The translations under genes and the position numbers were made by a program. Below are positions 1-7,088 of a DNA stretch of 16,313 nucleotides, in pieces. This DNA is from an uncultured Bacilli bacterium. GTDB lineage: Bacteria > Bacillota_I > Bacilli_A > RF39 > UBA660. The stretch is from positions 1-16,313 of the forward strand of contig CAJUKB010000028.1 of NCBI GenBank assembly GCA_910587325.1, written 5' to 3'. Numbering within the stretch: the stretch's first letter is position 1; every line of letters begins with the position of its first letter. Below the pieces are notes generated by a model. That model worked only from the letters and a program-made list of their open reading frames with translations. It did not search any database and had not been told where the DNA came from.

Positions 1-56
1 TTGTGGTATTTATAATTTTGAAATTGCGAGTAGATAGTTTCGGGACAAGTCTAATA

Positions 57-91
57 TAAAAAAATGCACAAACTTTTTATTGCTTGTACAT
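57..91 (-). terminator. Rho-independent terminator after the BI-1 gene
   Basis: Reading the minus strand, the arms at 91-82 and 73-64 pair over about 8 bp with one G-U pair (AUGUACAA with UUGUGCAU). A run of seven U follows at 64-58. The hairpin starts 8 bases past the stop codon of the BI-1 family gene, so it probably ends that transcript. Nothing recognisable is seen in bases 1-56. Confidence 0.75.
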
Positions 92-98
92 TTCTTTT

Positions 99-746
99 TT
101 AATCTCTAGAATTTCCAAATATTCTTAATAAGTCTAAGAAAATATTAATGTAGTCTAAATATAAGTTTAAAGCTCCTATAATGCTTAAGTTATCTTCTGG
201 AATTAAGTCTTCTTCACTTAAACGTTTTATTTTTTGGACATCGTATGCAGTAAATCCAATAAATATTAGAATACTTATAATAGAAAGTATTAAATCAAAT
301 GAGTTACTATCTACAAATAAATTGATTAAGAAACAAATAATTACTGCAAAAAGTGCCATCATTAAATATGTTCCTATTTTTGTTAAATCTAATTTTGTAA
401 AATACCCAATAAGTCCAAAGACTAAGAATACAACAGATGCAAGTAAGAAAACATAAAGTATGGATGTTAATTCATAGATAATAAAAATAGATGAGAATGT
501 TAAGCCTGTAACAAAACTATAGAGAATAAAAAATATTCTTGCAACATTTTTGCCCATCGTTCTTACTTTTGCAGAAAGGGCAATTACTAAGATTAGTTCT
601 ACTATACATAAAATTAAATAGGTCGAATTCTTAAAAATATTTACGATCATCACTTCATTATTGGCGACAAAAAATCCCGTTAGAAATGTGACTAGCAATC
701 CAACACACATCCATAAGAATGTTTTACTCATTAATTTATCCTTCAT
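99..746 (-). CDS. Bax inhibitor-1 (BI-1)/YccA family membrane protein
   Basis: A 215-residue integral membrane protein made of about six to seven hydrophobic segments with short loops. The C-terminal part, around residues 190-210 (GALNLYLDYINIFLDLLRIF), matches the signature of the BI-1/YccA/YbhL family, in which an acidic residue in the last segments is part of a pH-sensitive centre. Family members are proposed calcium or ion leak channels, and YccA in E. coli modulates FtsH, which is also encoded in this window, though not adjacent. The physiological role here is unknown. The start is well supported by AAGGAGG seven bases ahead of the ATG. The gene has its own -10-like box at 775-780 and a terminator just after the stop, so it may be transcribed separately from ychF 58 bases upstream. 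Confidence 0.88.
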   Translation of the reverse strand: MKDKLMSKTFLWMCVGLLVTFLTGFFVANNEVMIVNIFKNSTYLILCIVELILVIALSAKVRTMGKNVARIFFILYSFVTGLTFSSIFIIYELTSILYVFLLASVVFLVFGLIGYFTKLDLTKIGTYLMMALFAVIICFLINLFVDSNSFDLILSIISILIFIGFTAYDVQKIKRLSEEDLIPEDNLSIIGALNLYLDYINIFLDLLRIFGNSRD

Positions 747-774
747 TTTACTCCTCCTTATTTACTATATGCTC

Positions 775-780
775 ATTATA
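775..780 (-). promoter_or_regulatory. Possible -10 box of the BI-1 gene
   Basis: A perfect TATAAT lies 29 bases upstream of the BI-1 start codon, in the short gap after ychF. The -35 region about 17 bases further up is T-rich and does not resemble TTGACA, so this is only a possible promoter. Readthrough from the upstream operon is the alternative. Confidence 0.4.
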
Positions 781-804
781 CTACTTTTCATACAGAAAGA
801 AAAC

Positions 805-1905
805 CTAAACATTAAATCGGAAGTAGACAATATCTCCATCTTGCATAATATAATCTTTTCCCTCTAAGTAAAGTTTACCGGCTTCCTGCACCTTTTTTTC
901 CTCTTTTAATTCTTCTAAATCGTCAAATTTCATAATTTCGGCTTTAATAAAGCCTCTTTCAATATCGCTGTGGATTAAGCCCGCACATTTTTTAGCAACC
1001 GTTCCTTTTTTGAAGGTCCATGCTCGTACCTCATCACTTCCTACAGTAAAGAATGTTTGAAGACCAAGTAAGTCATATGTTGCAAATATTAATTTATCAA
1101 GACCACTATAATTAATCCCTAAGTCATTTAAAAATGCTTTTTTTTCACTTTCTTCTAATTCTGCAAGTTCGGATTCAATTTTTGCACACATCACAATGAC
1201 TCCAGCACTTTCTTTACTAGCATATTCACTTACGAGTTTTGTGAATTCATTTTCTCCAAGGGCGATATCATCTTCTAAAACATTAGCTACATATATAATT
1301 GGTTTTAGTGTAATAAAGTTAAAGGGTTTTAAAATAAGTTGCTCTTCTTCTTCCCATTCAAGTAGTCTTAATGCTTGATTGTTTAATAATGCTTCTTTTG
1401 CTTTTCTTAAAATTTCTACTTCTTTTAGGGCATCTTTATCTTTTGTAGTTTGCGCTTTCTTTTCTATTTTTAGAATACGATTTTCAATGATTTCTAAGTC
1501 TGCCAAAATAAGTTCTAAGTTGATAATTTCAATATCACGGATAGGGTCTACTCCACCTTCCACATGAATGATGTTTTCGTCTTTAAAACATCTTACGACT
1601 TCTACAATGGCATCGACTTCTCTGATATGGGATAAGAATTTATTTCCTAATCCTTCTCCTTTACTTGCTCCTTTTACAAGACCTGCAATATCAGTAAATT
1701 CAAAGGTTGTGGGAACTAAACTTTTCGGTATATATAGATTTTCTAAAAATTCTAAGCGTTTATCCGGTACGGTTACTATTCCAATATTAGGGTCAATCGT
1801 AGCAAATGGATAATTTGCTGCTAGAATATTTTTTTTGGTAATTGCATTAAACAAAGTAGATTTTCCAACATTAGGAAGTCCCACAATTCCTGCTTTTAAA
1901 GACAT
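805..1905 (-). CDS. ychF: Redox-responsive ATPase YchF (OLA1/YyaF family)
   Basis: A 366-residue protein, the normal length of the Obg-related ATPase YchF. The P-loop GLPNVGKS is at residues 9-16, and the switch region reads DIAGLVKGASKGEGLG with the hydrophobic residue usual in this HAS-type subfamily. The usual NKxD guanine-specificity motif is replaced by an NVLED-type sequence, consistent with ATP preference. A helical insertion follows (roughly residues 125-200), and a C-terminal TGS domain covers about residues 280-366. YchF binds ribosomes and is linked to oxidative-stress responses; its exact role is not settled. The ATG at 1905 is chosen over one three codons upstream because AGAGGTG stands six bases before it. 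It follows the AbgT gene by 15 bases, and a ychF gene near parAB and a DUF951 gene is a recurrent Firmicutes arrangement. Confidence 0.96.
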   Translation of the reverse strand: MSLKAGIVGLPNVGKSTLFNAITKKNILAANYPFATIDPNIGIVTVPDKRLEFLENLYIPKSLVPTTFEFTDIAGLVKGASKGEGLGNKFLSHIREVDAIVEVVRCFKDENIIHVEGGVDPIRDIEIINLELILADLEIIENRILKIEKKAQTTKDKDALKEVEILRKAKEALLNNQALRLLEWEEEEQLILKPFNFITLKPIIYVANVLEDDIALGENEFTKLVSEYASKESAGVIVMCAKIESELAELEESEKKAFLNDLGINYSGLDKLIFATYDLLGLQTFFTVGSDEVRAWTFKKGTVAKKCAGLIHSDIERGFIKAEIMKFDDLEELKEEKKVQEAGKLYLEGKDYIMQDGDIVYFRFNV

Positions 1906-1920
1906 AAAATTCACCTCTTG

Positions 1921-3465
1921 CTATAGAGTAGGAGTTACTCCTACACCGATTGGAAGTCCTACTATATACCACAAAATTAAAATTGTCAATAATAGAACAA
2001 AGGATGTAACTACATAGGGTAGTTGGTATTTAATTGCTTTTAAGAAGTTAACTGGTTGTTCGTTTTGGTTGTATTTTTCTAACAATGCTAGGTAGATAAC
2101 AAAGTAAGCAAACAAAGGAGTTAAGCCAAGAGTAGTGCATTCTCCAAAACGAAAAATTACTTGTGTAAATTCAGGAGAAATTCCGGCATTCATAAATACA
2201 GGAACAGTTACTCCAGAAAGTAGGGACCATCTTGTTATAGAAGAAGGAACAAAAAGGGTTGCAATGGCACTAATGAAAAATAATAAAACAATAAGAGGAA
2301 TTGCCGTAAAGCTAGTATTGCTTAAAAGTGTGGATAATCCTGTTACCACAACAGTTCCAATATTAGTATATTTCACAACGTTTACTAAAATGGAAGCAAA
2401 GAAAATTAAAACTAAAATTCTACCAATTCCATCTAAAGAATGTCCTAAATCGTCACATAACTCATGATGATTTTTAATCGTTTTGGCGCCAATTCCGTAG
2501 AAAAAACCAATAATAATCATACCCATTGTAACGATAAATACAAAACCGCTACTGAAAAAAGAGTTATAACTAAATAATTTGTCTATATAAAATATTTGAC
2601 TATTGTCTAAGAACTTTCCTGAAAATGGAAGTCCTGGAATAATGTTATATAAGAAAACTAAGAAATATACTAAAAAAGCTAGGAATGCAAGAGCAAGTCC
2701 TTTTTTTTGTTTTTTATCTAATACCACTTCGTCTTCTACTTCTGTTTCTTTGGCTTCGTATTTATCTAGTTTATAAACTATAAACTTTTCGGTAATTCTT
2801 GTAATTAAGAAAGCTAGGAAGAATACAGCAATTGTCATAATGAAAAGAAAACTTGTTGTTTTAATGACATAATTCGCATCTAACATATGAGCTGCAAGAG
2901 TGGTTAAAGATAGTAATGAAGTATCAATACTTGTTAGGATTATATTCATTCCGTATCCACAGGTTAGTCCTGCAAATGATGCTATAATTCCAATTGCCGG
3001 ATTCCTTTTTCCAACTTCAAAAAGAATAGCGCTAATTGGTAGTAATATAACAAAAGATAAATCTCCAATTACGCCAAGTAATATACTAATGAATACTAAG
3101 ACAAAAGTAACTTTCACTTTTTTAGCATTTTTCGTTAAAAGCGTAAATGCAACTTTCAAAAATCCACTTTTTTCCATAACGCCTATTCCAATTAAGATAA
3201 TGATAAAACTACTTAAAGGAGCAAAGGACATAAAGTTCGAAATCGTACTTGTAAAAATATACTTTAAGCCACTAAAGCTAAACAAAGAATTCACTTCTGC
3301 AATAAAAGTATTGTATTCTAAGGAAGAAGTACTAATTTTTCTTGATGTGGCTTGTATCCCTAATGCCGATAAGATTCCACTCATTATAATGGTTACTGCA
3401 ATCATAAGTAAAAGAGTCATAATAGGATGAAGCGTTATTTTTTCTTTTAATTTATTTACATTCAT
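1921..3465 (-). CDS. AbgT-family transporter (p-aminobenzoyl-glutamate type)
   Basis: A 514-residue polytopic membrane protein with about 11-13 hydrophobic segments; length and overall sequence match the AbgT family. Members import p-aminobenzoyl-glutamate, a folate breakdown product, or export sulfonamides; the substrate cannot be read from this sequence. Family-typical stretches include the N-terminal LKEKITLHPIMTLLLM, the region around GVMEKSGF, and the C-terminal FVPSSITRWSLLSGVTVPVF, which lies in a substrate-binding hairpin in solved relatives. The start at 3465 (MNVNKLKEK) has AGGTG six bases ahead; the ATG three codons upstream does not. The start overlaps the end of the DUF951 gene by 14 bases, so translation is probably coupled. 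A transporter inserted between the DUF951 gene and ychF is an accessory member of this operon. Confidence 0.9.
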   Translation of the reverse strand: MNVNKLKEKITLHPIMTLLLMIAVTIIMSGILSALGIQATSRKISTSSLEYNTFIAEVNSLFSFSGLKYIFTSTISNFMSFAPLSSFIIILIGIGVMEKSGFLKVAFTLLTKNAKKVKVTFVLVFISILLGVIGDLSFVILLPISAILFEVGKRNPAIGIIASFAGLTCGYGMNIILTSIDTSLLSLTTLAAHMLDANYVIKTTSFLFIMTIAVFFLAFLITRITEKFIVYKLDKYEAKETEVEDEVVLDKKQKKGLALAFLAFLVYFLVFLYNIIPGLPFSGKFLDNSQIFYIDKLFSYNSFFSSGFVFIVTMGMIIIGFFYGIGAKTIKNHHELCDDLGHSLDGIGRILVLIFFASILVNVVKYTNIGTVVVTGLSTLLSNTSFTAIPLIVLLFFISAIATLFVPSSITRWSLLSGVTVPVFMNAGISPEFTQVIFRFGECTTLGLTPLFAYFVIYLALLEKYNQNEQPVNFLKAIKYQLPYVVTSFVLLLTILILWYIVGLPIGVGVTPTL

Positions 3466-3652
3466 TGGTATCACCTAACACTTTTTTTAATTTACGTTCA
3501 AATTCTAGACGATCCATCATAATTTCACGTCCACAATAAATACATTTGATTTTGATATCAACACCCATTCTTGTAATCATCCATTCATTTGTTTTACAAG
3601 CATGAGGCTTTTTCATAATGACTTTATCGTTTAATTTATATATTTTGTTCAT
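3452..3652 (-). CDS. DUF951 family protein (YyzM-like)
   Basis: A small protein of 66 residues from the preferred start (MNKIYKLND). It matches the DUF951 family: a KxxDxVxMKKPHACKTNEW segment followed by RMGVDIKIKC and a CxxC (KCIYCGRE), which suggests a metal-binding or SH3-like fold. The function is unknown. It sits between parB and ychF in many Firmicutes, as here. An in-frame ATG 16 codons upstream would lie inside the mscS gene; the downstream ATG has GAGGTG four bases ahead and gives the usual family length. It overlaps the end of the MscS gene by 17 bases and the start of the AbgT gene by 14 bases. Confidence 0.88.
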   Translation of the reverse strand: MNKIYKLNDKVIMKKPHACKTNEWMITRMGVDIKIKCIYCGREIMMDRLEFERKLKKVLGDTNECK

Positions 3653-4451
3653 GATGCACCTCAATTTGTGTATATGGTATTTTAATTTTATCTTTATCAT
3701 ATAACGTTTTTATTATTTTTAACACATCTCTTTTGATTTGCCATTGTTTTTCTTGGGAACAAAGAAAACTGATTTCATATTTCACACAACTATCATCTAA
3801 TGCGGAAATTCCTAAATATTGTGGTTCTTTTTTTACTCCCTCTATTTTTTTTATTTCTTCTAGTATTTTTCCAATTGTCTTTTCTACTTTTGTCGTTTTC
3901 TCTTCGTATGATGTTGGAATGTCAATAACGACATTAGCGGGTTTTTGGCTAATATTTACAATTGTATCTATATTACGATTGGCAATAACTAGAACTTCTC
4001 CATTCACTTTTTTGATTTTGGTTGTTTTAAAGCCCATGTCTATAACTTCTCCTGTGAAATCATTAAATGTGACAATATCTCCTACAACAAAGAAATTGTC
4101 CATAATAATGGTAATTCCACTAATAAAATCTTTAATGGTATCCTGTAGGGCTAAACCAAGGACTGCTCCAACAACTCCTAAACTTGCTATTAAAGCTTTG
4201 GTATCAACGCCATACAAACTAAGAACAGAAAGACCGATTAAAATAAAGACTACATATTTAAATATATTAGAAATTAAATTAACGATAGTCTTGCGCTTTT
4301 TTCGTTCATAAGCGTCACGTCCTGAATTGATTACTTTTTGAATAATGATTTTTCCAAAATGGTAAACGATTATACCAATAAGCATAATAATAGCAAGACC
4401 ATAGACTTCTTTTCTTGATAAAAATGTTAGAACCCCTTGTGCATTTTCCAT
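3636..4451 (-). CDS. Small-conductance mechanosensitive channel (MscS family)
   Basis: A 271-residue MscS-type channel that opens under membrane tension to release solutes during hypo-osmotic shock. Hydrophobic segments lie near residues 18-38, 57-78 and 83-100. The pore helix is followed by VLGLALQDTIKDFISGI, the conserved start of the MscS beta domain, then NFFVVGDIV and an ITTIVNISQ-like region (IDTIVNISQK). The cytoplasmic alpha/beta domain fills the C-terminus, with no extra N-terminal paddles. The ATG directly follows the parB stop with no gap, and its binding site AGGTG lies inside the last parB codons. Its position after parB makes it part of the partition operon. Confidence 0.92.
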   Translation of the reverse strand: MENAQGVLTFLSRKEVYGLAIIMLIGIIVYHFGKIIIQKVINSGRDAYERKKRKTIVNLISNIFKYVVFILIGLSVLSLYGVDTKALIASLGVVGAVLGLALQDTIKDFISGITIIMDNFFVVGDIVTFNDFTGEVIDMGFKTTKIKKVNGEVLVIANRNIDTIVNISQKPANVVIDIPTSYEEKTTKVEKTIGKILEEIKKIEGVKKEPQYLGISALDDSCVKYEISFLCSQEKQWQIKRDVLKIIKTLYDKDKIKIPYTQIEVHHEQNI

Positions 4452-5342
4452 CTAATCACCTGTAATTTCTATTCCTAAAATTTCAAGTATTCTTTCTAAG
4501 TCTTTTTCTCTATCAAACGGAATTTCAATTTTATTTTCTTTTATTTTGACTTTACAGCCAATTTTTTCACACATTATTTTTTCATAAATGGAATAATGTG
4601 AGTTTTTCTCTTCATTTTTTCTTGTAATTTTATTATTTTTGGGCAAATCATTTTCAGCAATCATATGTTCTAAATTGCGAACACTTAAATTTTCTGTAAT
4701 AATTTTATCTGCAAGTTCATTTACCAATACTTCATCACTTAATTTACTTAAAGAACGAGCATGACCCATACTGATTTTGTTTTCTTCTACTAGTTTTTTC
4801 GTTGCATTAGGAAGTTTTAATAGTCCTAACATATTGGTTACATGACTTCTACTTTTTCCAAAGCGACGAGCAAATTCGTCTTGGGTCATATTACTCATAT
4901 TGATAATATTTTCATAGGCTTTTGCTTCATCTATAGGGTTTAAATCTTCTCTTTGAATGTTTTCAACAAGAGCAATTTCCATCATTTCTTGGTCATCAAA
5001 TTCTTTAATGATGGCTGGAATGCTAATAAACCCTGCCACACGTGCTGCTTTCGTTCGTCGTTCTCCTGCAATTAGTTCATACCCTTTTACAGCTTTTTTT
5101 ACTATAATGGGTTGTACAATTCCATATTCTTTAATACTATTTGCAAGTTCCTCTATAGATTCTTCGTTAAAAGTTTTACGCGGTTGATATGGATTACTTC
5201 TAATTTCTTCTAACGGTATTTCTACAATATCATTTCTATTTGCAGAAGCTACAATTTCTTGTTCAAAGTTATCAAAGTCAATTACTTCATTAGAAAATAA
5301 TTGTTCTAATCCCTTTCCTAGGGCTTTTCTTTTAGTTTCCAT
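4452..5342 (-). CDS. parB: Chromosome-partitioning protein ParB/Spo0J
   Basis: A 296-residue ParB/Spo0J clamp protein that binds parS, spreads along origin-proximal DNA using CTP, and loads condensin. The N-terminal nucleotide-binding domain shows IPLEEIRSNPYQPR (about 42-55), GIVQPI (74-79), GERR (93-96) and ENIQRED (127-133). The helix-turn-helix spans about 152-178 (MTQDEFARRFGKSRSHVTN). A C-terminal dimerisation domain ends near the last residue. Noc, the paralogous nucleoid-occlusion factor, is the main alternative; the adjacent parA makes ParB more likely. It overlaps the parA end by 11 bases. No consensus parS (TGTTTCACGTGAAACA) was found in the window. Confidence 0.95.
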   Translation of the reverse strand: METKRKALGKGLEQLFSNEVIDFDNFEQEIVASANRNDIVEIPLEEIRSNPYQPRKTFNEESIEELANSIKEYGIVQPIIVKKAVKGYELIAGERRTKAARVAGFISIPAIIKEFDDQEMMEIALVENIQREDLNPIDEAKAYENIINMSNMTQDEFARRFGKSRSHVTNMLGLLKLPNATKKLVEENKISMGHARSLSKLSDEVLVNELADKIITENLSVRNLEHMIAENDLPKNNKITRKNEEKNSHYSIYEKIMCEKIGCKVKIKENKIEIPFDREKDLERILEILGIEITGD

Positions 5343-6117
5343 TTCTACTAATCACTTCCTTTGCTAAATTGGAATACGCTAAGGTTGCACGACAAGTTGG
5401 GTCATAAGCATTTACAGGTTTCCCATGACTTGGTGCTTCTACTAAACGTACCAAACGTGGAATAATGGTATTAAAAACTTTATTTTTAAAATATTTTCTT
5501 ACTTCTTCCATGACTTCTAATCCAATGTTAGTTCTTCCATCTAACATGGTTAAAAGTACTCCTTCAATTCTTAAATCTGGATTCATTTTAGATTGTACTA
5601 AAATAATAGAATTTAAAAGTTGATTAATTCCTTCTAATGCATAATATTCACATTGTACCGGAATAATCACGGAGTTGCTTGCAACTAAAGCATTCATGGT
5701 TGTTAAACCTAAAGAAGGTTGGCAATCAATTAGAATATAGTCATAGTCATCTATTATATCTTCTAGTTTTAATTCTAATTGTTGATTTTGTTTAAATTCT
5801 TTATCTTCTAGCATTTTTTTAACGAATTCTACTTCTACACCTGCTAGGTTAATAGTAGAAGGAATAATCGATAAATTTTTAAACTTTGTTTTGATAATTG
5901 CTTCTTTAATCGTACAAGCACCTGTTATAACATCATAAATATCATTTTCAAAGTCATTGGTATTAAGTCCAAGTCCACTTGATGCATTTCCTTGGGAATC
6001 TAGGTCGATTAATAAAGTTTTTTCTCCTTCGTTTCCCAAAGCAGCAGCCAAATTGATACTTGTGGTTGTTTTACCAACGCCTCCTTTTTGATTTACGATT
6101 GAAATAACTTTTGCCAT
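5332..6117 (-). CDS. parA: ParA/Soj-type chromosome-partitioning ATPase
   Basis: A 261-residue Walker-type ATPase that binds DNA nonspecifically in its ATP-bound dimer form and is stimulated by ParB; in Bacillus relatives it also controls DnaA. The deviant Walker A box is NQKGGVGKTT near residues 9-18 with the signature lysine K11. The A-prime motif LLIDLDSQGNASSGLG follows at about 35-50, and the Walker B region YILIDCQPSLG at about 130. Length is normal. The start is supported by AAGGA seven bases ahead. It is the first gene of the operon, with a promoter at 6153-6181. Confidence 0.96.
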   Translation of the reverse strand: MAKVISIVNQKGGVGKTTTSINLAAALGNEGEKTLLIDLDSQGNASSGLGLNTNDFENDIYDVITGACTIKEAIIKTKFKNLSIIPSTINLAGVEVEFVKKMLEDKEFKQNQQLELKLEDIIDDYDYILIDCQPSLGLTTMNALVASNSVIIPVQCEYYALEGINQLLNSIILVQSKMNPDLRIEGVLLTMLDGRTNIGLEVMEEVRKYFKNKVFNTIIPRLVRLVEAPSHGKPVNAYDPTCRATLAYSNLAKEVISRNGN

Positions 6118-6152
6118 ACTACCATCCTTCTCAAATTTTAGTTACTAGAAAT

Positions 6153-6181
6153 ATTTTAACACATTAATAAGTATTTGTCTT
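6153..6181 (-). promoter_or_regulatory. Promoter of the parAB operon
   Basis: On the minus strand, AAGACA (-35, at 6181-6176) and TAAAAT (-10, at 6158-6153) are separated by 17 bp, and a TG one base ahead of the -10 makes it an extended type. It lies 36 bases upstream of the parA start codon. A perfect TTGACA is absent, but spacing and the extended -10 support a vegetative sigma-A promoter. Confidence 0.65.
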
Positions 6182-6191
6182 TAGAAAAAAA

Positions 6192-6671
6192 CTAGATATT
6201 TTTAGGAATATAATTTAAAATATTTTGAATTTCTTTTTGATTAAATACTTTTAATTTTTCTAATATTTTTTGTGCTTCTTCTTGTGTTTCGCAATAAAAT
6301 AGAGCGGCGATTAAAAGAAGTTTTGGAGTTGGTTTTAGAAAACGATAACAAAAGGGAATATAAATTTCCCAATAACACGGAATTAAAAGTTCATGATATT
6401 TTTCTACTTCTCGATAACTTAAATTAATATAAAATATTTTAGAAGAAGTAAACAATTTTTTGGTATCTTTCACATTGATATTTAGTACAACTTCCGTATT
6501 TACCATAAATATAAATTTTAGAATAGTATCTTCTTTCTTAATTTGACTTTCTTCTACTTTTGTTTCGGCATCAAGTCCAAAAAAATTTAATATGATTTTG
6601 TCTAATTTATAACGATACCCCTCATTTTTAAATATATTAATAAAAGTTTCTTTTTTAATAATTTTTTTCAT
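6192..6671 (-). CDS. Hypothetical protein, possibly a degenerate Rpn-like fold
   Basis: A 159-residue lysine-rich protein of no family I can name with confidence. It starts with a basic helix (MKKIIKKETFINIFKNEGY), has an acidic linker near residues 35-48, a predicted beta region (about 50-66) and a helix-rich C-terminus. No signal peptide is seen; one hydrophobic stretch (LLLIAALFY, about 118-126) is short. The pattern from the VLNINV strand through FYINLSYREVEKYHELL to WEIYI loosely recalls Rpn/PD-(D/E)XK-transposase proteins, but the catalytic E-x-Q/K residues are absent, so this is speculation. AAAGGA stands nine bases before the ATG. It lies between the small peptide locus and parA, and could be co-transcribed with the 23-residue peptide gene. 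Confidence 0.6.
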   Translation of the reverse strand: MKKIIKKETFINIFKNEGYRYKLDKIILNFFGLDAETKVEESQIKKEDTILKFIFMVNTEVVLNINVKDTKKLFTSSKIFYINLSYREVEKYHELLIPCYWEIYIPFCYRFLKPTPKLLLIAALFYCETQEEAQKILEKLKVFNQKEIQNILNYIPKNI

Positions 6672-6733
6672 TTTGTTTTATCCTTTCTTTTTTGCCAAAA
6701 ATCCCTTTACTTTTATGGAAAATTATATTATTC

Positions 6734-6850
6734 TTATTTTAAGCGAGATACTTCTATAAGTGCTTGCCAAGGGACAAACACTTTCCATTTTAAACGGATA
6801 GTGTTTTTTAATCTTTCTTCAACCAAAACCCATCTGAGTTCATCATCTAG
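6734..6850 (-). other. Short open frame overlapping the end of the 23-aa peptide gene
   Basis: A 38-codon open stretch without an ATG, in the -1 frame relative to the 23-residue peptide gene and entered within its stop codon. It encodes a protein-like sequence (for example DDELRWVLVEERLKNTIR, later KVFVPWQALIEV) with three UGG Trp codons and alternating basic and aliphatic residues. If joined to the peptide by a one-base shift near TTTAAC, the product would be about 61 residues: a membrane anchor with a basic cytosolic tail. It could be a frameshift-expressed extension, a degraded gene or a chance frame. No ribosome binding site precedes it. Confidence 0.3.
6776..6806 (+). terminator. Terminator-like hairpin facing the plus strand
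   Basis: Arms 6776-6786 (AAACACTTTCC) and 6796-6806 (GGATAGTGTTT) pair at 10 of 11 positions around a 9-base loop. On the plus strand the right arm runs directly into a T stretch ending at 6809. No plus-strand gene is known upstream. It lies inside the 38-codon frame on the other strand and may be a coincidence or the end of an antisense RNA. Confidence 0.35.
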
Positions 6851-6918
6851 TTAAATAGTATCAAGAGAATGATTATAACAATCAATAATAAAATAAGAAT
6901 GTCTTTTTTATTAATCAT
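6847..6918 (-). CDS. 23-residue hydrophobic single-pass peptide
   Basis: A tiny gene encoding MINKKDI followed by an almost unbroken run of Leu, Ile and Val ending in LFN: one transmembrane helix with a lysine-bearing N-terminus. Gene status rests on a strong Shine-Dalgarno GGAGG seven bases ahead of the ATG and an extended -10 promoter about 60 bases further up, preceded by four phased repeats. The size and shape resemble type I toxin peptides, phage-like small holins or small regulatory membrane peptides, but the sequence matches none that I recognise. The region also has terminator-like hairpins on the opposite strand, which would fit an antisense RNA. Function is not assigned. Confidence 0.55.
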   Translation of the reverse strand: MINKKDILILLLIVIIILLILFN

Positions 6919-6984
6919 GCAGCTACCTCCATAAAAATTTTTTTGTTAGTAGCAAACACTAATATTCACATCTCGCAAGAACAC

Positions 6985-7012
6985 TATATAACAAGAAGAA
7001 AAGAATTACAAA
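6985..7012 (-). promoter_or_regulatory. Extended -10 promoter of the small-peptide gene
   Basis: The minus strand has TGTTATATA at 6993-6985, an extended -10 box. The -35 region is poor (TTTGTA at 16 bp spacing), as expected for a promoter that relies on an activator. The start point would be near 6978, leaving a leader of about 60 bases. That leader contains a short hairpin (TTAGT/ACTAA) before the ribosome binding site. Confidence 0.5.
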
Positions 7013-7015
7013 TTG

Positions 7016-7088
7016 CTAATTTTTCAAATTGGAGCTCCAATTTACCTTTTTATGCCTCCAATTTTCCAAAAGAAAAGACCAATTTGCC
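7016..7088. repeat. Four direct repeats at 21-bp spacing (operator array?)
   Basis: On the plus strand, CCAATTTNCC occurs at 7037-7046, 7058-7067 and 7079-7088, with a weaker copy CTAATTTTTC at 7016-7025. All start exactly 21 bp apart, two helical turns, while the 11-bp spacers differ from each other. Relative to the inferred start at 6978, the nearest copy is centred near -42.5, the classic activator position. Paired direct repeats with about 21-bp periodicity are typical targets of LytTR-type response regulators (AgrA/ComE/PlnC class), but the repeat sequence is not one I recognise. Confidence 0.6.
7026..7043. repeat. Perfect 18-bp palindrome
   Basis: AAATTGGAGCTCCAATTT is fully self-complementary and overlaps the 7037 repeat copy, adding an inverted copy of the same AAATTGG core. 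It could be a dimer-binding site, or a hairpin with a 7-bp stem and AGCT loop in RNA from either strand. Confidence 0.6.

Noticed and set aside
2900..3430. Long plus-strand frame of 176 codons inside the AbgT gene
   Set aside because: It is the antisense shadow of a well-supported transporter gene; no ribosome binding site or recognisable domain.
4452..6117. parS site near parA/parB
   Set aside because: No copy or close variant of TGTTTCACGTGAAACA was found by eye in the window; the GTTTCAC at 13748-13754 is only a half match.
6147..6191. Small gene between the 159-residue gene and parA
   Set aside because: The gap is only 74 bases and is accounted for by the parA promoter and ribosome binding site.
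6180..6215. Possible terminator after the 159-residue gene
   Set aside because: There is a T run after the stop codon, but the only stem is about 5 bp of A-T pairs, too weak to call.
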